A stretch of DNA of 64,000 nucleotides from Callipepla californica brunnescens (Eukaryota; Chordata; Aves; Galliformes; Odontophoridae): contig JALIRH010000004.1 in the NCBI GenBank assembly GCA_023055505.1, positions 36,275,502-36,339,501 of the forward strand, given 5' to 3'. Below the pieces are notes generated by a model, which was not told the DNA's origin, did no database searches, and saw only the letters and a program-made list of their open reading frames with translations. Both the position numbers and the translations under genes were made by a program. This document shows, in pieces, positions 11,657 to 24,309 of this stretch (position 1 is its first letter; the number at the start of each line of letters is the position of its first letter).

Positions 11657-13385
11657 ATTGAAGTAACTAACCCTTTACAATTAAAACAGGAATGCTTTCC
11701 AGACAAAAAACCCAAGTGGAGATACCTCAACACTCCTTTTCTGTATTTTGAGAGTAATCTACCTACAAATACTCTATTAATTTCATCTGTACCAAAGTGC
11801 ACTGGAATTGTAAAAGGAAATCCATGCAACATTTGAAATCTTACCTATAAAATTACTGGCCAAGATGTCAGCTAATCCAGTATTTCTAACACCTCACTTT
11901 TTTTGACTCAGATGTCCCCTTAAACTGTGTCAGAAATTTTTTATTCTCCTGTAGACAAGACAGCTAATTCTGGGACATGAAGATCTTTGAAGGTGGAAAA
12001 TTCCTTTCAAAAGCACCATCTATCAACCCAGTTAGTAACCTATACACAAGCCAATACCCCAACTTTCTGAAATTTTCTTTCCTGATTGTAATTTCATCTC
12101 CAGCAAGGATTGTTTATTTTGATAGAACATAATTGACTGAGCAATGAGTATTACCAAAGAACCTAAAGCATACATATATATTATATTAGGGTTTACTAAG
12201 AGTTTCTTAAAGATTTTAACTGATGCAGCCATTGAAGTTTCACAAAATAATATATTTCCTAGTGTGAGAGAAGTAGGTTACTGTTTGGGGAATCTTCTAC
12301 CTTCCACAGCAGTTGTCATTTCCTTTGCGCCTTACTGGTTGCTCACTTATACTCCATCCTCTGATACATCTGATGAATCATCACAGCTCTTTTTGCTGTT
12401 ACTTATTAACTGTTGGTTAAACATCAATGAGCCCTCACTGATTTATACATACTTTAAATTATTGAAGCTTCTTTTACTTGCTTCTTAATAAGCCTGTTTC
12501 CTCATATTCCCAGACACTCATCTACATTTATCTCACTTAGCTTATTCCCATCTTATTTCTCTTCTCCCTTTCTGCTTAAGTCTGAAACAAAGTAAATGGT
12601 GAGAATGTCATCAATCTTCATAAGATTTACTATTTAGATTCTTCATTTTGAAGAGAATGGATGACCCAGGAGATATTTAATTGCATAAAACTTTCCTTGC
12701 TTGATTGCTAAGTCACATCCATCATAGGTCAACAGCAATTGAAAACTGATCCTTGCACACTGAGAGTCAGTGATTTCAAGTGTTCACAAAAAAAAAAAAG
12801 ACATAAAAATGACTTATTTCATCAATTCAGAATTTACCCAGCTCAGCGCAGTTCAGAAGCTTTCTCCTCAGTCGTATGCCTCACCAATAGCCTCCACATT
12901 GTACGTCTTTTTGTACCAAGAGGAACGGAATAAAATCCTGCAGCACAAATGCAGCTAATCATATTTTTGATATGGAAGCCTCTTTCTAAATGTAAAAGAA
13001 AAATCAAATAAAAAAAATTCTGCTTTACACAGTTGTTTAAAGTATAAACAGGTCCAGTGAAAACATTATGCAATGCTACTGAAACTGTCAATTAATGTGT
13101 TTGTGCACACGGAAGAACCCTATAAAGAGAATAGCTATCACCTCTCAGGTACTTACAGGTACTGTAACAGGATCATGGTGAATACAACACCACAGAAGAA
13201 AACTTAGAACTTTGACAGGGCAGAATTCAAAAAACCTTTTCTCAAAACTGTTTATATATGTATAATTCCATGATAATCTTTCATGAACCAGGCTTTTCTC
13301 CAGAATTTTCCTTTATCTCATACAGAATTAAAGAACTTAAAATAAATTTATACCATAATAATTATACTACATTAAGCATCTTTGC

Positions 13386-13405
13386 ATCCTATACCAGTAT
13401 AGGAT
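13386..13405. repeat. short perfect inverted repeat (8-bp arms, 4-nt loop)
   Basis: ATCCTATA, loop CCAG, TATAGGAT. It is too short to be unexpected in AT-rich DNA. Confidence 0.6.
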
Positions 13406-14449
13406 ATATACCAGTATTGTAGTCTTAATTTTATACTCAGCAAAGAAGCATCCTTCACCATTCTTTTGATTAAAAATACAATATCATTAATCAAATTGCT
13501 TTCTTAATAACATAGAAAAAAAAAAGACTACATGAATATTCTGAGATGGATTAATCTTCACATGACCATCAGGAGTATCATTATAGTGGTTTCACGGACA
13601 ATAGTTAAATTTGGAATATTAACTTCTCTCTAGTCTCTTTTCATTAATATTTTACGAACATGAACTCTGAGATCATGAAAAACATCAATAAGAAATTCAC
13701 GTTTATCTCTTTCAGCATTTGACAAATTCACACTGAGAAACAGCTCTGTTTTGCCAAAGTACATATGCATGTGTATAAATATTAAAGCAGACATACATAA
13801 TAAGTGGGGTAAATGTACATTGTCTCACGTTTTGTAAGCAGGCTAACACAATTAACAGTAATACACCAATTTGTTCTTATAAGGATAATCCTGAGCAACA
13901 GTAGCATATAGATTTTTTTACCCCTCAATTTTCACCCATATTAAATGAGATGTTCAGCATAAGAAAAATGTATCTGACCTTAAGGCAAGAAGTAAACAGT
14001 AGTAAATATATAATGATTAAAGTGCATTCTTTAACAGATAAATATATAGAGAGAAACAGACTTAATATACTGAGAATGTACTGTCTTCTATAAGAGAAAA
14101 GCCAAAGAGTATTTGGTCAAGAGTTATAACAAGATCGATAAAATTTTAAATTAGTGTTGTATCACTGTAATAATCAGTTTATCATTAACTTAAAAAGTGG
14201 AGAAAATAAATATTTTTTATCTACTTTTAATGAGCCTCATCCTTACAGAAGACACACAGTTTAACACAGGAACACACAACTTCAGCTAATAAAAGATTTA
14301 AATTTTAAGTTTAATAACTCATTCTCATATACTGTTTAGCATTAACATTTTCTCAGACTACATCACAAACATTATCATCGTGGGCATTCTTAAGTTAGGG
14401 AAACAGGGCATAGAAAATGAACTGCCATAGCCAGTCACCAGAAATGAAA

Positions 14450-14501
14450 AACAAAAACAAAACAACAACAACAACAAAAAAAAAAAAAAAAACAAAAAAA
14501 A
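14450..14501. repeat. A-rich tract with (CAA)n
   Basis: AAACA and CAA units flank a run of about 18 A. It is a simple low-complexity repeat. Confidence 0.9.
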
Positions 14502-14910
14502 CCCCTCTGCTCTTCCCACTAACAGCAGTCCTCCCATAGAAGAACTATTAATTTCATACTCATCAATTTTAAAGCTACAAACAAGACTAATTATTAAATG
14601 TGCATTATACAGGAAATAAAATAACCCATATTTCTTTCAAGAAAGGAGTGTAAGTATATAAAAAAGATAGCCTGGAGCAAAGAATCTATAATCTATGGAA
14701 TGCAGTAATGTTTTCTCACTGAGAAGGCAATATTAACACTTACTGACGCGTGTGTGTAAGGCATTTCTTTCATATAATGTCAGCCTACAAAATTTTATTT
14801 TTATTCTCAGAATGCTTTGATAACACCTGCCCTTCTGTATAAGAAAGCAGTGAGAACAAGAATTTTTACAATGACATCAGTCCTCATGAAATAAGAAAAT
14901 TTCCCAGAGG

Positions 14911-14950
<40 letters not shown>
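14911..14950. repeat. poly(T) tract, about 40 nt with one C
   Basis: T11, C, then T28, the longest T-tract in the window. On the minus strand it produces a poly-lysine frame (14807-15067) that is an artefact. Confidence 0.95.
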
Positions 14951-14955
<5 letters not shown>

Positions 14956-15240
14956 TAAAAGATCTATGGATAGGGTTTAGGTGGAATCCAAAGCAGAGAG
15001 AAGATGCATAATCAGTATTGGCCATCACAGATCCCGTAACAGTCCTTGTCCTACAATCCCACATCAAGTTCTAATTTAAATAATTACAATGCTTTTAGCT
15101 AAAATTCTCCCTCCAGTTTCAGTTGGCTGGAAATTTTTTGTTTCCTTCCAGTAGAAACTACGTGCTGTATGAGCATCATTAAAAAACTGCTGCATTTCAT
15201 CCCAAGCAATTCACTGGTCACAAGTTATGTTGTGTATTAA

Positions 15241-15758
15241 GAGGATTGCTCCAAAAGTAATGCCTCCCACTTTATTATGTTGGCTCACAACATCAGATGT
15301 TGATGCTGGTGTGTGGCAGTAGACATTGAACCCTCCCCTCAACATTTGACTACATTTCACCATCATGAGACAGATGGGAACAGAGGGCAGTCTGATAAAT
15401 GGCATCTGACACTGGAGTGCAGATGAAGCAAAAGGTGCATACCTGAAATCCTCCATGTGGAAAAGATCCCACCTACTGACATTTACAGATGCTTTCTGGA
15501 TGTTTCTGGAGACCAAACAGTGAGCATCAGTATAGTGAGGCAGAAGTTGGTGCATTTCATTATTATTATTATTTTTTCAAGCTTATTATTTTTACGGTAG
15601 GCTTATCTCTGGTGAAATTGCATAGCTAATGGTAGTGACTATATTGAAAAATAGTGTTTTCTAGTGCAAATTCTCAGCTATCAATAGTGTTAATGTGCTC
15701 TTTGTAGCTCTTTTAGTTTCCATGGAAATAAATGGGAGGCATTACTTCCTAGGTTACC
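15241..15758 (+). mobile_element. mariner (Galluhop/Mariner1_GG-like), internally deleted copy 1
   Basis: The left terminus reads GATTGCTCCAAAAGTAATGC followed by CTCCCA. The right terminus is its inverted counterpart, TGGGAGGCATTACTTCCTAG. These are terminal inverted repeats of the galliform mariner type. Inside, on the plus strand, are the remains of the transposase start: 'cagatgaagcaaaaggtg', then 'ctggatgtttctggagaccaaacagt'. In the family this encodes the N-terminal helix-turn-helix (Arg-Leu-Leu-Asn-Val-Ser-Gly-Asp-Gln). The sequence then jumps, at an (ATT)n patch near 15560, to the distal part of the element. The element is about 520 bp against roughly 1.2-1.3 kb for an intact mariner. 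The whole catalytic DDD core is missing and the copy is non-autonomous. The 114-codon minus-strand frame at 15211-15555 is antisense to it. Confidence 0.85.
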
Positions 15759-16400
15759 TAAGTACATTGAGGGCCATGGAACTAAGCATCGAGGTGCATA
15801 CCTGGAATCACCCCAGTGAATCAGCAGTAAAACTATTGTTATCAACTAGGTAGGATTCGAGAACCTTTCTACTGCTACAGACTTTACACAAGATGTCGAA
15901 TATTTCTATTTCCCTTTCTTGCCTTATCTATTTAATCTCTCTATCACAAAACCTGGTTTTATATATACATGTATACATATAGGACCGGTGGTAATATAAT
16001 ATCCTAACGTAGCTGAGTCCTGATCTCAAATAATCATCAAGATACAACAGGGTGATGCTTAGTACTCTTAACCACCAATCCACCAGAATGATTAACTTCT
16101 TAAGTATGTTGACAACATGGCCAGTACTGCCAGAGCATTAATTCCTTACAGTACTCAATTCCGCTCTAGATCTACAAAAAGCCAGACAGACACAAAGTAA
16201 ACTGCCATCAGCAGTTCCTTGAAATTAACTCAAAATGCCCTATCATAAGCAAAAGAGAAAGAAATAACGCAAAAGAGACTTGGGTTGCCATAAGAAATGG
16301 GAAGGAGTTCCATCAGCCTGTCTGTAGTTGCTATATGAAGAATGTCCACTTTGTCAGGACCGTGCTCTTTGTCCAGAGAGCAAGCAGCATACCAAGAGGC

Positions 16401-16427
16401 AAAAAAAAAAAAAAAAAAAAAAAAAAA
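16401..16427. repeat. poly(A) tract
   Basis: 27 consecutive A residues. I see no retrogene or SINE body upstream of it. Confidence 0.95.
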
Positions 16428-18227
16428 GAAGCAATTGACAATACATCTTAACAGAAAGCAGGCTGTTAATTACATGGAATTGCAAAGCAAAACACAAAGA
16501 GAAAGGCTGGTCTCCAGAGTCATTAGGCTATTGAAGAGTGCAAGCAACACAAGCAGAAAATAGGGATATTTAGAACCCTATTCAGTTTTAAAATAGTCAG
16601 AGGAACACTATTTTAGGGAACTACAATCATCACTGAAAGAAACATATAATCACAGAAGAATGTGGCTAACTTGAGTGTTTGCCCCTCCTCAAAGTAATCT
16701 CAAGGCATTTTTTTTTTTTTTTTATCCCTAGTGAAAATAAAGATGAGTGTAAAGCAGAGTTCTCTCAGCTGCCATTAAATATACATTTCAGCTTACCCAT
16801 TACACAAATCATAAGGAGTTCTAAATTTACTAAACATTAAGCATAAAAGGAAGAATAAGTCCCAGCCTCTTAATTTCTACTATCAGCATAAAACTTCTGT
16901 GACAAAGAAAAAAATAATAATTAAAAGAATTAGAAAAAGACAGATGGTGGTGAATGAAGAAGCACTACATCATCTTGTTTGAAATCTAGCAGATTTCCAA
17001 TATGTTCTCCCCTTTCAGGGTTCTATTTCAGTCACTTCTGAAACTGCCTAAATTAGTTTGGATTGCTAATTTTATAGTATATATCTTACCCTTTGATTTT
17101 CCTCTTCAATTCTAAGAAGAATTCTCAGAGTAATTCTTAATTCCACGTGTTTGGGACTAAACCCTGTGTTCTCCTTGAATCCATGGAAACATCCAAACTA
17201 CCTAGATAGTGCAACTTGATAAGGTTTTTCCATTTATGAATACCTAGAGATGACACAGTCTGGAAATTACCACTAACTTCCCAGAAGTTGAGATACAAAG
17301 GATATGTCATTTTACAAAACATGAAAGGTATATTCCATACCACTGCTACTAGCCTTTTTTTTTTTTTTTTGTTAAAACATTAAGGTGACTATAAACATGT
17401 GTGACAGGCAAGTTTTAAGAATGCAATACACTTACTCCATCTACATGATTTATTTCAGGAAATGTTATTATCTACCTACATTGATACTTGCGAGCCGTAT
17501 ATGTTAAAATTATGCTTAAAGACTATTAAGAGACATGTATTAAACATTATAACAATTAAGTCAATTATACAATTCAGTGGAGTCAGAAGGCTCTCTTAAA
17601 TTGCTTTATAATTTAAAGTAGGAACTTCGTTAATCACGTATATATCAATGTAAGACCCATCAAAGAGAACTTTATGAGGACAGTAGTAATTTATTATGAC
17701 ATAACTTTATTCCCTGCTAGATACTTTGCCTAAATAAAATGTTAACATAGTACTTGAGCAGCATAAAAAGAAATAATGCAGGAAAACTCAGCATAGACAT
17801 AGAAATTCACAGACCTATTCCCAGATTTTAGAGATCCTTGTACTTATGTTCAGGATTCATACCTTCAACCTCAATACATCATAGCATCTTAGAGTATATA
17901 GCAAAGTTAAACAAGTTCCTGCACTACTGGTTATTATTCACAAAGGCTAACTTTTCATTTGACTCAAAATACCCAGTATTTTAAGAATCCAAGTTTTTTT
18001 CTCTGACTCAGGGGTTAACTTACCTGAAAGAATCACCACAGTAGTTATGGCTACTTAACCAAGCATATGCTTAGAGTCTCTCTAGCATGTAAACACATCC
18101 TGATTGCATATTGCTTAAAGTGTCCAGTCTGCACTTTGATGCCATTCTCATCCTTAGGACCTCAGATAGTTGTGATGATTGATGGGGCACAGCTGACAGC
18201 AAAAGCAAACCAAAACAACCAGCCAAC

Positions 18228-18279
18228 CAAAAAAAAAAATTATAACCAATTTAAAAAAATAAACAAACAAAAAAAAAAG
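18228..18279. repeat. A-rich low-complexity tract
   Basis: Interrupted A runs with AAC/AAT units. Confidence 0.75.
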
Positions 18280-18656
18280 CGAGGCAAGAAATTTCCAAGT
18301 CAAATGAGCTAATTAGTGTCCTACGTGTCCTAAACTCATAAGAAAAATCTGCTACAAATGAAAGACCTTTGATTTCCTGATATACTGTAGAAGTCTGCAG
18401 GAAGGAATGGCACAAGAATTTAGAATATGGCTGAGGTAGCCAAGCCTTCATCAGTACCTTCAGATAACTCCTTTTGATCTTTATCAAGCCTGCACAATCA
18501 TCTTTCTGTCACAGGATTTACATTCCAACAGCCTCACCACAAAAACCAATTCCATACTACATTCCAGTGACTTGCTCCACACTTAGAACAGACAGCATGA
18601 CTGGACAAGAGTACAGAGTTGAATACGAGCCTCTCAACTCCTACAGAATTGAATGA

Positions 18657-18770
18657 GAATCACAGAATTGCAGGGTTTAGAAAGGACCTCATGAGATGAT
18701 AAAGTACAAACCTGCTGGTAAAGCAGGTGCCCTGTAATAGGTCTTGCATTTAAGTTTCCAGTCAGGTCTT
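18657..18770 (-). mobile_element. CR1 LINE 3' tail
   Basis: The minus-orientation CR1 terminus begins AGAATCACAGAATTGCAGGG and continues 'tttagaaaggacctcatgagatgat'. It then follows the typical 'cctgctaaagcaggttccctacaataggtc' segment, here 'cctgctggtaaagcaggtgccctgtaataggtc'. About 110 bp remain, 5'-truncated, with no coding content. Confidence 0.8.
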
Positions 18771-21700
18771 ATGTATCACAATAGAAGGAGAAATTCGAGG
18801 TAATCAATTACAGACCAGACTGCACATGCTAATTGATGTAGAAGTAAATGTGTGGGTTTTTTTGTTTGTTTATTTTTTATTTATTTATTAGCATTTTCAG
18901 AAGGGTGCTAGCAGTAAACCGATACAGCAGTGGGCAATAATGCCACAAATTGTTAGTTTTAGCCTCTGGATGTGTTCTAGAAGATAAAACTGTAGGTCAT
19001 ATTCACCTGAGTAAGCATTTGTACTTGATTTTTAAGCAGATAGAATGATACAACTTCATTCAATTAAATGGGAACCTGAATATAACCATCAATAAAGAAA
19101 AGGTTTCAAAGACAAGGATAACTTTATTCTACTTTAGAAAGGCATATTCATGCCACATCCTCAAAATAACTTCATCATCATCACCTATTTTGCATAAACT
19201 AGAATAGTGTTTGTCACCACAATTAAAAATTATCATTGCTACAACAAATAAAATACTCATTTTCAAAACACTATATTATGTTTTACTCCTTCAGAGCTTG
19301 CTATAAGAAGAGCACTTAACATCAGATGTATACACACCTAAAAACCAGACTTCTGCTTTGTACAAACCTCAGAAGCAGGGAAGATCAGATTGTGCCACTG
19401 ACACTGAAAAATAACTTTGGATCAAGATTTTCACTGTGATCTCTGACAGATACTGATAGAAAGTGTCATACAACACAGAACTATCACACCAATGAAGCAT
19501 AAACTGATGAAGTCAGCTTATCCTCTGGCTCACTACTGATTAATGCTCTGGTTTCCTTCCTGAGAAAATGAATTAAAGAGAAAAAGAAGATAATGCTTGT
19601 CAGGTTCTGTGCACAAGGTGTAAGAGGCATAGATAACAGATAGACTCCTATAAATGAAGTAGTTTACTAATTGAAGAGGCAATTAGATAATTCACCTTCA
19701 CTATTGCATACAGTAATAGTCTTGTGGCTTCAATTGCTCTGCATGTCTCAAAACCTTGTTTTTCTGCTTTTTCAGGGAGAGTATGACTTCAAGATTTTCC
19801 TGATTTTTTTCAACTAGTAGAACAAGCTGCTGAAACTTCTAAAAAGACTTATTACAGCACCTCAGTATTTACCTTCAAACTTTGTAACAGATGGTCCCCA
19901 ATACAGAACTGTGAAGTAGAGCCACAATAGGAAACAACATTACAGATTTTATTTCTTTACTGTAAATTTACTTCAGATTAGCAGGTGTAATACTACCTGA
20001 GTGCCAAAGCTATAGGAACCAAACAATTTTTATGCTAAATAAGAGAAAACAGTGAAATAGACAACGTGTTCCAGATTCTTTTTCCACCACTTCTTGGATT
20101 ACTGTTCCATAAAGCAGTTTATCACTACATCACTACAAGGTGAAGGAAATGCTACACAATGTAATACAGTACTGTACGATAAGCATTATTTATTAACTAA
20201 CAAGTGATAAAAGCATTCACATTTTCTGAGTGGTATCTCATTTTGATAATGGGCAAACAGGAAGTTGTTCTATTTCCTCAAACAACAAAAATTTAAGTTT
20301 CATTATCTGACAAAACACAGGCACAATATTGCTGTTAACCAAAAGTGATAAGACTACTTTAGTTTCATTTTCTTTGTTTCTATTTTGTTAGTGATGAAAT
20401 GCTACCTTATACATCAAAAGACCTTCAGTGTTGTGAGATAGTTTTGCAATATATAAATAAAAAAGTACCCAAATTAAACAAGCACACACATAAGGTTGAA
20501 AAACACAGTTATTCAGGGTTGTGTGTGAAGATCCATTGTAGAATAGAAGAAATCACAGACAACTTCTGACAAATCATAATGCCTCAGGGAATTTTAAGCT
20601 CTAAGATTCAGAGAGTAAGCTTCTATGAGAAACAAGAAGCTCGAAGTGCACTGCTTAATCATCTGGAGTCTGACATTTCTGACATCAAACATTTATAGTG
20701 TTAACCGTAAGATACAAGGATGAAGGTAGGAGATGAAGAAACAAACAAACAGTGATGATGAGAAAGTGAGAAAGAGAAAGCACACAAAATAAATAAAATT
20801 TGTAAGAGGATAAACTTGAGGAGACAACTCCAATATAATCATGGGAATAAAAATCATTGACTTCTTATTGTATTTTCCCCTTTTGTCATCTCATAGGCAC
20901 CACCACAAGCAGCATGCTTCATTGCTAGCCTAGGTATTGTGGGAATGGAATGTTGTGTCTGTGTTAGATATTAAAAAGGGCAATTGATCTGCAGAAGTAA
21001 AACAATGTATTTGCATTCTGTAACTTATCCTGAGAAACAGCTGATGTAAAAAGTAGTAGTACTGTATATGTTAGTAGCATATTTTAAACATAGTTGCTGA
21101 ATTATGAGATTAACTCTTGCTTCCAAAACTGCAATAGTTTTGTTTTGTTTGTTTGTTTTTAAATGTTCCAAACAACGTGAATATGGTATTAGGGGACTAG
21201 AAAACATATTGTAGGGCTGTTCTGTTAGAATAGAAGACAGACAGGAAAAAAAATAATAATAATAAAAAAAAATCACAGAAACTAAGGCCTCTACATAAAG
21301 CCAAACTGTCTCACTCTGTAGGAAGGTTGGGATGCAACAAGCAGGCATCAAGATGCTCCCCTCTATCCTCCTTCCAAGCTTATCTCTATGCAAGGCAGGA
21401 CAAGCAGATACCCGGAAACAATGACCAAGTGTGGAGTGATTAAGTGTTAGAAGTTAAGTGTTAGAAGGAACTCTTTGAAAATCCAACTTACCTGACCACA
21501 AAAGGAGTTGAATTACTGATTATTGAAAACAAAAGTATTTGAAATAATCTTTACAGAAATCAAGCTCTCGAACATCGTATAGTTTTGTCTGTAACCACAG
21601 AAAAGAGTGTCCTGTACACTTCTACTTTTCAGCGTTATTACAGAAGAGAGAGTCTATAAGAGAAGTATTAGAAATATAGAAATGGCTCTCAAGGAAACAG

Positions 21701-24309
21701 TCATACAACTTTCCAGTAGAAATGTGACAATCATCTTTAAAAAAGTAGAAAACCTTAATGTTCAAAACATTTTTGATTTCTTTGTATTCCATTTACTTTT
21801 TTATTATCTAGGAATATTGTATACCTAATATATAAATGCTATGTGTACTATGCACATAATACCTAATATGACATAAGAATACTTGATTTTTTTTTTTTAA
21901 CTTTGAATTCCTGATTTCAATCTCATGTCTAAGTACCAAGAAAGCTGATATACACTTAGTGATTCAGCAAAGATTGCTTGGATGTATAAAAACTGAAAAA
22001 CATTCCTCTACAATCTAATTTAAGTAGGCATGATAGAACATTTATGTTTGCAGACAAAAAAATAAAATGTAAAAACCAGTAACAGCAATAAAAAGCTGCT
22101 TTTGCTATGATGATAGCTTTCTTATTTACAATTTTAATAATGAACCATGAAAGTATTTATATTTCTAGAACACTACACTGTTTTCCAGTAAGGTCCTATT
22201 TTCAGAGAGGGACTTTGTTGAGAAAAGTAGTTTTTAGGGAGGATTTTGATATTTTGTAGTTAGATTTTGACCCTATTATCTTGAACTAGCTGTCAGCATA
22301 AGCGACAGGGAAATTATAATGGGAATTCTTAACAAAACCTAAGACTATCAGAAGCCATCCCAGAGAATAATCTGTGAAATCATGTCTTTCAAACAAATAG
22401 AAGAAGGTTGTTGAGCCAAAATAAATACAGAAGCAAGGCAGAATTCAAGAAAATAAATTATTTGCAATAACCAGAAACAAGCAAACAGATTGATAGCAGA
22501 TCATACATGTAAAAACAATCTCAACTGACAAATAAGTGATAAATATTTTGATTATTTTAATCTCAATGTTAAAACCCAAATAGAAGATTAAAAAAATATT
22601 AAGAACTAAAAGTTTTAGGTCAATGTGTAAATCAACTACTAAAATTTTAATATTTTCAGAAATTATTAGAAACCACTAAAATATATGTATTAATTCTCCT
22701 TTGTATTTGGAGGCAGTATTTAGTTCATATGACGTCATAGACAGTACCAAAAGATCACTAGCTGTAATTGTATTTGGTAGGGAATATTTAAAGCATCAAC
22801 ATAAGATATTTTGCAGTTAGCGTAAGAAATCTTTTTTGCTGATTTCTAATCAGTGATGTAATGGTTAAGAAAGAGAAATTTACTCTACCTCTACTTTTAT
22901 TTAAGGAATCTCAGAAAAGTGTGGCAGCTCCAGAAAACTGGAGGAGTGCAGCTCTTAAAAGGTGGAAAAACATTAATAAGCAATGAATAAAAACTTCAGT
23001 GTTTCACAATCTCTATAATGAATGAATGAATTCTCCTTGACACAGTTCTCAGCCCTGTGTAGCTCATGACATCAGAAAGCCTAAATTTAGGAAGGAACGT
23101 AGTAAAAAGCATGGAATGGAAAAAATAACTTCTCAGATGTCTATAGAAAACAGGTGTCTTCTGAATTTTAATCTATCCTCATACTGCTGATGATTACACA
23201 AATACAAAATGTAAACAGAAATAGGCTCTAAACATAAATGTTACTGTTTTCCATTAACGATATAATATTATGGGAACCTGGAAATATCTATCACAATAAA
23301 AACTGTATTAGAATGAAATCATTACCAGTATCAAGCTTATGTTTAACTGATGTTTCCATCAGAAATTCCAATTTTCTGTGGTCTCTGAAACACCTCATAT
23401 TTCATCAAGCTCTGATGAAACAGCTCCAAAATGCTCTCAGAATTATTTCAGTTCTGTGTTATTAACAATTGTAGACTGAAACCTGAGAGGTCATTTTTGG
23501 TTGTCAAGATTTAAGAACATAACTGTTTAATATTGTCTCAAAGGTTGTTCTGCCAGAATAGAATAGTTAAATAAGTGAAGAAAAATGTGGAAGATAAAGA
23601 AAACAAAACAAAGGGAAGTGGGAACACAAATGTTTATGAAGATTAAAAATCATCATCTAAAGCAACTCAGACATGTTTAAGATAAGCCTATTGAACTTGT
23701 AGCCCATTTACTATATTCTTATATCATTTTTTATTGCTTAGTTGGGTTACTATTTAAAGAGAAAGAAAGGTATCATTTAAAAAAAAAAGTGTTCTTTTGC
23801 AGTAGACCAAAAAACAACAATAGTAGAAGACATACAATTTCTTCTAAGCTATGATGTTACGCATATTGAAAGTAACACCCAGTTTGTGCTAAGGAATACC
23901 CACAATCAAAACTGATAATGTCAAACCTGATAATGCCTGCGATTTATCATAACAATAAAAGCAACAGGCAATCACAGCAGGTATGCGTAAGATAGATTTT
24001 ATATCTCTAAGAAAATCTATCCTGCTGGAACCTCAATTTTTTTGTTGTTGTTTTGTTTTTATGGCTAGCTGCATTTTCTAGTAAGGAAGGATTTTGTTTG
24101 CATGTTTTAAATAGAAATACAAAGTATTACCATATTTCCTGCCTGATCTCATTCTTCAGTACATGAAAGCTATCATTACAGCCATGCTGATGAGTTACAT
24201 TTCCTAAAGAAGATACTTCTAACTTTGGAGGAGCAGGAAGGCAAACCCCTGGTGCCCAGACTGCACTGAAAGTATTGTCTCTTATATTATTATGTTCATG
24301 TTTTTATGT
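18771..24309. other. AT-rich noncoding stretch, no gene recognised
   Basis: Mostly unique-looking AT-rich sequence with scattered short A/T runs (for example 21246-21272 and 21889-21900). A 14-bp tandem duplication lies at 21440-21467. A 38-bp splice-framed open segment near 19997-20034 on the minus strand is discussed in findings. I can support nothing else. Confidence 0.5.
21440..21467. repeat. 14-bp perfect tandem duplication
   Basis: TTAAGTGTTAGAAG occurs twice head to tail with no mismatch. This is a small, recent-looking slippage or staggered-repair duplication. Confidence 0.85.

Larger units (their letters stand above)
10081..15240. other. AT-rich noncoding stretch with microsatellites
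   Basis: No gene recognised. It holds the CA repeat at 11611-11653, an A-rich CAA tract at 14450-14501 and a T-tract at 14911-14950. The longest non-repeat open frame is 12144-12488 (plus, 114 codons), leucine- and isoleucine-rich. It has no homology that I can recognise and is judged a chance frame. A short hairpin lies at 13386-13405. Confidence 0.5.
15759..18656. other. AT-rich noncoding stretch
   Basis: No gene recognised. It contains poly(A) at 16401-16427 and T-tracts near 16708-16723 and 17355-17370. A possible exon at 17090-17156 (minus) is noted under findings, and an A-rich stretch lies at 18228-18279. The rest is featureless to the eye. Confidence 0.5.

Noticed and set aside
11608..11832. 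Minus frame ending in Cys-Val repeats
   Set aside because: The Cys-Val run is the CA microsatellite read in antisense.
12144..12488. 114-codon plus-strand frame, Leu/Ile-rich
   Set aside because: No recognisable domain, no strong codon signature, and frames this long occur by chance in AT-rich DNA. It was not supported as a gene.
14807..15067. 86-codon minus frame with poly-lysine
   Set aside because: Created by the 40-nt T-tract at 14911-14950.
15211..15555. 114-codon minus-strand frame
   Set aside because: Antisense to the mariner copy at 15241-15758.
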